From positions 17,639 through 81,638 of the forward strand of contig JAMKCH010041237.1 of assembly GCA_023653785.1 (NCBI GenBank): a DNA stretch of 64,000 nucleotides, written 5' to 3'. The notes beneath the pieces were generated by a model. It was not told the origin of the DNA and ran no database searches. It worked only from the letters and a program-made list of their open reading frames with translations. Of the stretch, positions 58,364 through 64,000 are shown piece after piece. Positions within the stretch are counted from its first letter, which is position 1. Each line of letters opens with the position of its first letter. The stretch is from Ophioderma brevispina. Lineage: Eukaryota > Echinodermata > Ophiuroidea > Amphilepidida > Ophiodermatidae. The position numbers were made by a program, and so were the translations under genes.

Positions 58364-58520
58364 TCTTTAGGGTATTGTTAGGGACCAATCAATGAACTTT
58401 AGGATTTAAAATTAATTTCTATTGCATTAAAATTAAATCAAATCTATTACGATTGAATCTAATGCAATAGGATTTGACTTTAGAGCTATTTTGAATTGGT
58501 GCCTAACTACAATCCCAAAG
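58364..58520. mobile_element. ~157 bp foldback element
   Basis: The left arm reads 'ctttagggtattgttaggg', 'accaatcaa' and 'ctattgcatt'. The right arm, on the minus strand, reads 'ctttgggattgtagttaggc', 'accaattcaa' and 'ctattgcatt'. No target duplication confirmed. Confidence 0.65.
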
Positions 58521-59292
58521 GATTAACTTCTATATCCCTGAAATTTAGGGTACAAGGTACTCTACAGGGTGTCCCAAAGTGATGGGTAGGGGGTGGCAAC
58601 CACCACCACCCCTTCGGGAGAGACAGTACCAACAAGCCTAGTATGATGCAGAATACCACAGACACTTGATTTAGATTTCTATTGATACCAAAATGAATAC
58701 CAACATGCCTTGCATTACGTCAGAAAGAGGTCTTAAAGTTCACACGTCATAAAACATGTCAATTCCATAGACCCAAGACAGTTAGTATGGGGAAATTCAA
58801 TTTTTCAAACCCAAACTTAGGAATATCTGATATCATAGCCGTCGTTTTGGCCTACATTATGGGAACTGACTAGTTTTACATACAGAACATCTTAGTACTT
58901 ACAATAATGTTTTTGAACCTGTAAAATCACAAAATATCAATTTTCCACCCAATATCCATGATTTTCATACCTTCCCGAACTTACGGTGCATGTGGGTGAT
59001 GTGGCATAGTGATGTCATGTTGGAAATGTGTGTACCAATAGAAAGAAGAAACTTAAGATATCCTGTAGTACCAAATGTGTTAAGAATTGGATGTTCATAA
59101 GGAAACTTCAAGGCACGGTGGAAAAAAGTAGGGAATCTAGGAAGCTCCTTCCTGGGAAATTCGACCATTTGGAGGGAAACTTTTATTATTTAGAAAAAAA
59201 AATACATAAAAAATTGTGGGAAATCAAAGTTAACCTTTGTACATTATTGTGCAGTGCTATGACTTTGTATTTCTGTCTACAAACACAATCTG
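58521..59292. other. Unassigned stretch
   Basis: CAGGGTGTCCCAAAGT at 58566 resembles a mariner-type terminal sequence, but no partner end was found. Confidence 0.45.
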
Positions 59293-59409
59293 GTCCAATC
59301 CAGAGGGTGTTTTGAACCAATCCCATAATGCATTGCAATTTGCCTATACTGTACTGTACAAAACTCATGTCAGTACTTAGGGATAACAAGGCGGTTCTCG
59401 AACCACAAA

Positions 59410-60368
59410 GTCCCCCGCCCAGTGCAGTAACTAAAGAACAAGAAGCAACAATTTTTAAGATCTCAGGGAAGATTGTGATGGCCCACCAAGTTTCATCCTC
59501 CTACCACATGTGAAGTGATTTGACCTCGGAGACCCACATGACCTTGAAATGACCTTCAAAATTGTCAACACTGAATGTTGACCACACCACCAATTTTCAC
59601 CCTCCAACCACATGTTAAGTGATTTGACCTTGGATGACCTCGGATGACCTTGAAATGACCTTCAAAATTTTTGGTACTGAATGTTGACCACACCCACCAA
59701 TTTTCATCCTCCTACCACATGTTAAGTGATTTGACCTTGGATGACCTCGGATGACCTTGAAATGACCTTCAAGATTTTTGGTACTGAATGTTGACCACAC
59801 CCACCAATTTTCATCCTCCTACCACATGTTAAGTGATTTGACCTTGGATGACCTCGGATGACCTTGAAATGACCTTCAAAATTTTTGGTACTGAATGTTG
59901 ACCACACCCACCAATTTTCATCCTCCTACCACAACAGATAAGGTTTATAGCAATTTCACTCCATTTTTGCCTATTTTTGACCCCATTGGACCTTTGACCA
60001 ATGCCACATGACCCTCCTCCGAACTCATCCGCCACTTACTTGAGTGACAATCTATGGGGTTTTTTTTTTTTTGCGAAGATGGACACCCATACTTGCTCCA
60101 ATCAAAAGATATCGTGTTGACACGTTTATTATAGCGATTTAGACCTATTTTTGCCCATATTTGACCCTATTTTTGACCACATTTGACCTTTGACCCATGC
60201 CACATGACCCACTTTGTATCCCACCCACCACCTACTAGAGATCCCTATGTTGCGAAGATGGACTTTCCACACTTGCTTAGTTCCAAAGATATCGTGAGGG
60301 ACGCACACACACACACCGACGGCTAGCATTTCTATAGTCCCCCTTTGCCAACAAAAGTGGCGGGGGAC
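59410..60368. mobile_element. 959 bp element with GTCCCCCGCC ends, nested in hAT-like MITE
   Basis: The ends are GTCCCCCGCC and, on the minus strand, GTCCCCCGCCA. The flanking 4 bp is CAAA (59406-59409, 60369-60372). The interior holds the 107 bp tandem repeat, then degenerate 'ttgaccccattggacctttgacc' and 'atttgacctttgacccatgcc' stretches, and a CA tract. No transposase frame is present. Three stacked 61-68 codon minus frames spaced 107 bp are repeat shadows. Confidence 0.8.
59521..59935. repeat. 107 bp tandem repeat, ~4 copies
   Basis: 'gtgatttgaccttggatgacc' recurs at 59620, 59727 and 59834, and a diverged first copy stands at 59513. The last three are nearly identical. Each unit has five TGACC half-sites. 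Confidence 0.95.
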
Positions 60369-60581
60369 CAAAAGTGTACAAGAAGCTAAGGACCACAAAA
60401 CATTTCATAATCATGCTAAAAAAATCCCTAAGTACTAACACTTTGGGGGCAAAAATGAGTGTAAAAGTCAAGGTTTTTATGTGTTAAGAATAGGCTTTTT
60501 GTGGATCACATGGACCTACTGAGGTGAATTTCCCAAAAACTGGGGCATTTTGGGATGACCAATACACCCTCTGGGCCAATC

Positions 60582-60899
60582 AAAACACCATAAAACAAAC
60601 CAATAAAAAAGTGGGAATAGACTGATGTTGTAATTCTGTATTTACTGGTGATAGATTTAATGTCTAATACAGATCCACTGCACAGCTGTTTCATCCTGTG
60701 CAAATTGTCTTGATTGTCTCATGATTTCGATTTTCCATAGCCTTTGAACACGAATGATTTGGGCACAATGGACAAAAACTGACAATTTGCTTAAAAACCT
60801 TTGTTTGTTTATATTTTCGTTCTGCAGATTATCCATAAGATTTATCATTTTATATGCTTTCAAATGTGTTGTATTTAAAGAATTATTTGTGTGCTAGCC
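60582..60899. other. Unassigned stretch
   Basis: No feature recognised. Confidence 0.45.
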
Positions 60900-62530
60900 A
60901 AAACAGTCAGTGTATAGGTAATGTTAGTACTGCCAATAATCACAAGGGTTTTTTTTTAGAAATATTAGAATGCCAATCTTAATAATTATTTCCCAAAGAT
61001 AGGTCTTCACAGATTACTTTAAAGACAGATTCTTACCCACTGTTTACTATCATCCAGTACAGATTTGTTGGTATACCGGTAGATAACCCTATTTGCCCCA
61101 TGTTGATCTGTTGGTAATTATCTTCACCAGATAGTTCTATTGGCAATACAGATATGTTGGTAACTATCTTCAATAGTTACCCATCTGTACGGGGGCAGTA
61201 GGACTCCAGTAGATAGTTACCAACTATCTGTATTGTGCAGTAGGACTATCTTCAGTAGATAGTTACCAACATATCTGTATTGTGCAGTAGGGCTATCTAC
61301 TGAAGATATTTACCAACATATCTGTATTGTGCAGTAGGACTATCTACTGAAGATAGTTACAACATATCTGTATTGTGCAGTAGGACTATCTTTAGTAGAT
61401 AGTTACCAACATATCTGTATTGTGCAGTAGGACTATCTTTAGTAGATAGTTACCAATATATCTGTATTGTGCAGTAGGACTATCTACTGAAGATAGTTAA
61501 CCAACATATCTGTATTGTGCAGTAGGACTACCTACTGAAGATAGTTACCAACATATCTGTATTGTGGCAGTAGGACTATCTACTGAAGATAGTTACCAAC
61601 ATATCTGTATGTGCAGTAGGACTATCTACTGAAGATAGTTACCAACATTCTGTATTGTGCAGTAGGACTATCTACTGAAGATAGTTACCACATATCTGTA
61701 TTGTGGCAGTAGGACTATCTTTAGTAGATAGTTACCAACATATCTGTATTGTGCAGTAGGACTATCTTCAGTAGATAGTTACCAACTATCTGTATTGTGC
61801 AGTAGGGCTATCTACTGAAGATAGTTACCAACATATCTGTATTGTGCATTAGGACTATCTACTGAAGATAGTTACCACATATCTGTATTGTGCAGTAGGA
61901 CTATCTTTAGTAGATAGTTACCAACATATCTGTATTGTGCAGTAGGACTATCTTTAGTAGATAGTTACCAACATATCTGTATTGTGCAGTAGGACTATCT
62001 ACTGAAGATAGTTACCAACATATCTGTATTGTGCAGTAGGACTACCTACTGAAGATAGTTACCAACATATCTGTATTGTGCATTAGGACTATCTACTGAA
62101 GATAGTTACCAACATATCTGTAATGTGCAGTAGGACTATCTACTGAAGATAGTTACCAACATATCTGTATTGTGCAGTAGGACTATCTACTGAAGATAGT
62201 TACCAACATATCGTATTGTTGCAGTATGGATTATCTTTAGTGGATCGTTACCAACATACTGATTGTGCAGTAGGACTATCTTCAGTAGATAAGTTACCAA
62301 CATATCTGTATTGTGCAGTAGGAAGCTATCTACTGACGATAGTACCAACATATCTGTATTGTGGCAGTAGGATATCTACTGAAGATAGTTAACCTAACAT
62401 ATCCTTATTGTGGCAGTAGGACTATACTTCAGTAGAATAGTCCTTTTTGTTCAATACAGATTGTTGGTAACTATCTTCAGCAGATACCTATTGCTCAATA
62501 CAGGGTGTTGATTACTATTTTCAATAAATT
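60900..62530. repeat. 47 bp minisatellite array 2 with higher-order structure
   Basis: The central part (61200-62435) has 27 readable units with consensus pieces AGGACTATCT, ACTGAAGATA, GTTACCAACA, TATCTGTATT and GTGCAGT. The outermost units on both sides (about 60960-61165 and 62440-62520) run in the opposite orientation, for example 'caatacagatatgttggtaac' at 61145. Within the direct block the loop of the hairpin CTATCT-nnnnn-AGATAG is ACTGA in 17 units and TCAGT or TTAGT in 10. The pattern repeats every 11 units (516 and 514 bp). Confidence 0.95.
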
Positions 62531-64000
62531 GTCGCTAAACATATCCATCCAGTCAAATATGGCAGTTGCCTTCTGCAACTAAATACCTCATTTTTTGAGC
62601 CAAATAAAATATATTAATCCATCCATAAAGTTGGGGTCAATAGATCAGGATTATCAGCACTGTCGTAATTCTAAAAACGAAGCATCAAGGATGCTGGGCT
62701 TACTCCAGATTTGGTTGTTGTTAGTTGTACCATGAAGTGAAACCACTTACAGGCAGGCCTACAAGCAAAATGGCATGCTAAGTGATAATTCCCCATATCC
62801 TAAAACGTCCCTTAACACTGCATTTTTTCCTTTTTCCACTTTTCGAAAATCATGGAGCGGACCCCCGTCTTGTTTTTTAGGGAGAAATTGCCCCTAGATC
62901 TAACAAATACTGACTACCAACTTTTTGGCGTGATCGTCCAGGTATGGTAGCTGTCTTTTCCGAAAAGGATGTTAGGGATATAGGCCTATATCCCAGTGAA
63001 ATTTGTTCATTGTTAAGGCACAAACCAAAATCAAGTTGTTTTCCAGTAGGTAGTCCAAAACCCAAATGTACAGCACTTTTCATTTTATTAAAAAAAACAT
63101 AAAGAAATTGAAAGGTTTTCCCCAGAAATTCTCAATTTGCTCATGGCAATTAAGACATTTTGCAAAATCATCTTGTTGTCCATTAAATTAGTTTATAAAA
63201 CAAAATATTGATTTTGGTCATTGAAATCTTTATCATTTACTTTTTTTGTCTAAAATTGCAAATCTCCTTCAGTAAATAAAAGAACAACAACAAATATGGT
63301 AAAATGGCTCCAAATTAAATGTTATGGGCCTACTACTGGCAACAACTTGAATCCGAATCCTGCTGATCCACTACTCCACACCCCCCCATCCCCACCCATT
63401 GATCCGTATCCATCAATTACCTGACTACCACCCCCACCCCTCAACCAACAACTCCCCACACCATGGAATCCTGACTTTGTCCTTGTCACCACTATTTCAT
63501 TACTCCATCACCAGGGGCGCAAAACGCACAGACCTAACTAATATAGGTTAAAAAAATAATTTTAGCACAATTTATTGCCCTTAAAGAGACATGAGGAGTT
63601 TCCATAAAGAACGCCCCCAATTTTTGTCGAACCCCCCCCCCCCCCGTTTTTGCATATTAGAATGCTTACCAATGTATTAGATCACACCTAAATGAATAAG
63701 TCCGATACGCGTCTTTATTGTAGTAAAGATGATGATTTAGTACTTTCGTGTCGTGGCATACGACGAAAGTCAAAGCACGTTTCTATGGGGACGATTACCT
63801 ATGCATTCACTTTCAAAAACATGGTTTTGCGTTTTTCTTTTGTACTTGTTTGTTCACTCGCCGTCTAAACGTTCGCGTAGTTGTCTACAAAACCGATTCC
63901 GTGAACGTGAGAGAAATTTGTATCCTCAAAAAAATCTCCTCCTGTCACTTAAGGTGGTATATCAGGGTTAAACGGAAAATTTTTAGATGACATTGATTAT
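62531..64000. other. Unassigned stretch with C-rich tracts
   Basis: CCAC-rich sequence at 63376-63460 and a C run of about 16 at 63630-63645. Short frames at 63748-63990 overlap each other and carry no family signature. Confidence 0.45.

Larger units (their letters stand above)
59301..60573. mobile_element. hAT-like MITE, copy 3, carrying a 959 bp nested element
   Basis: The ends are CAGAGGGTGTTTTGAACCAA and, on the minus strand, CCAGAGGGTGTATTGG. The 8 bp flanks are GTCCAATC (59293-59300) and GGCCAATC (60574-60581), one mismatch apart. The outer parts (59301-59409 and 60369-60573) together reconstitute the 306 bp MITE seen at 28951-29256. Confidence 0.85.

Noticed and set aside
59615..60035. 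Three similar 61-68 codon minus frames with the same protein sequence
   Set aside because: They are spaced exactly 107 bp and are read-through of the tandem repeat.
53570..62530. CRISPR-like direct repeats
   Set aside because: Repeat units are contiguous 47 bp monomers without unique spacers, in eukaryotic-looking DNA; this is a minisatellite.

Overview
Organism and overall character. This is AT-rich animal nuclear DNA. No intact protein-coding gene, rRNA, functional tRNA or CRISPR array can be supported. No long conserved open frame and no exon series was recognised. Everything identifiable is mobile or repetitive: non-LTR retrotransposon remains, tRNA-derived SINEs, a mariner transposase relic, many short inverted-repeat (MITE/foldback) elements, minisatellites and tandem segmental duplications. 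Abundant copies of a TGACCTTTGACC-type motif, together with this mixture of elements, suggest a marine invertebrate such as an echinoderm or hemichordate. That is inference and no gene confirms it. Related repeat copies differ by many single-base indels, and there are long pure T and C/G runs, so part of the variation may be sequencing or assembly noise.

Layout. 0-5.9 kb: a ~900 bp tandem duplication, a TTAA-flanked MITE, a 662 bp inverted-repeat element with a nested dispersed repeat, a 91-base poly(T) and a DR1-motif element. 5.9-7.6 kb: a GT microsatellite and a decayed mariner transposase (minus strand) broken by a 121 bp hairpin and by a tRNA-SINE, followed by a 150 bp palindromic MITE. 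8-16 kb: several MITEs, a SINE, and a 1.14 kb element with ~190 bp terminal repeats. 17-25.5 kb: a LINE 3' coding fragment, a DR1 element split by a 752 bp transposon, more MITEs and a TA-flanked foldback element. 27-37.3 kb: a LINE fragment, a hAT-like MITE, SINEs, TTAA MITEs, an 877 bp tandem duplication and a 783 bp piggyBac-like element. 38.4-44.5 kb: a ~3 kb tandem duplication in which each copy later acquired a different insertion. 46.9-50.4 kb: a LINE whose 5' half is inverted relative to its 3' half, bounded by 17 bp target-site duplications. 53.6-57.1 and 60.9-62.5 kb: two arrays of one 47 bp minisatellite family, the first split by a 1.19 kb LTR-like insertion. 59.3-60.6 kb: a hAT-like MITE containing a 959 bp element that itself contains a 107 bp tandem repeat.

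Most notable signals. (1) The array at 61.2-62.4 kb has a higher-order structure of 11 monomers (~515 bp). It can be read directly because the 5-base loop of a hairpin in each monomer is flipped in a fixed pattern of monomers. (2) The LINE at 46.9-50.4 kb has the exact architecture expected from twin priming. (3) At least six MITE families use TTAA target sites, and one insertion is verified against its empty site in the neighbouring duplicate.

These elements do not form a pathway. The relationships that matter are nesting and order of insertion, which several entries resolve.
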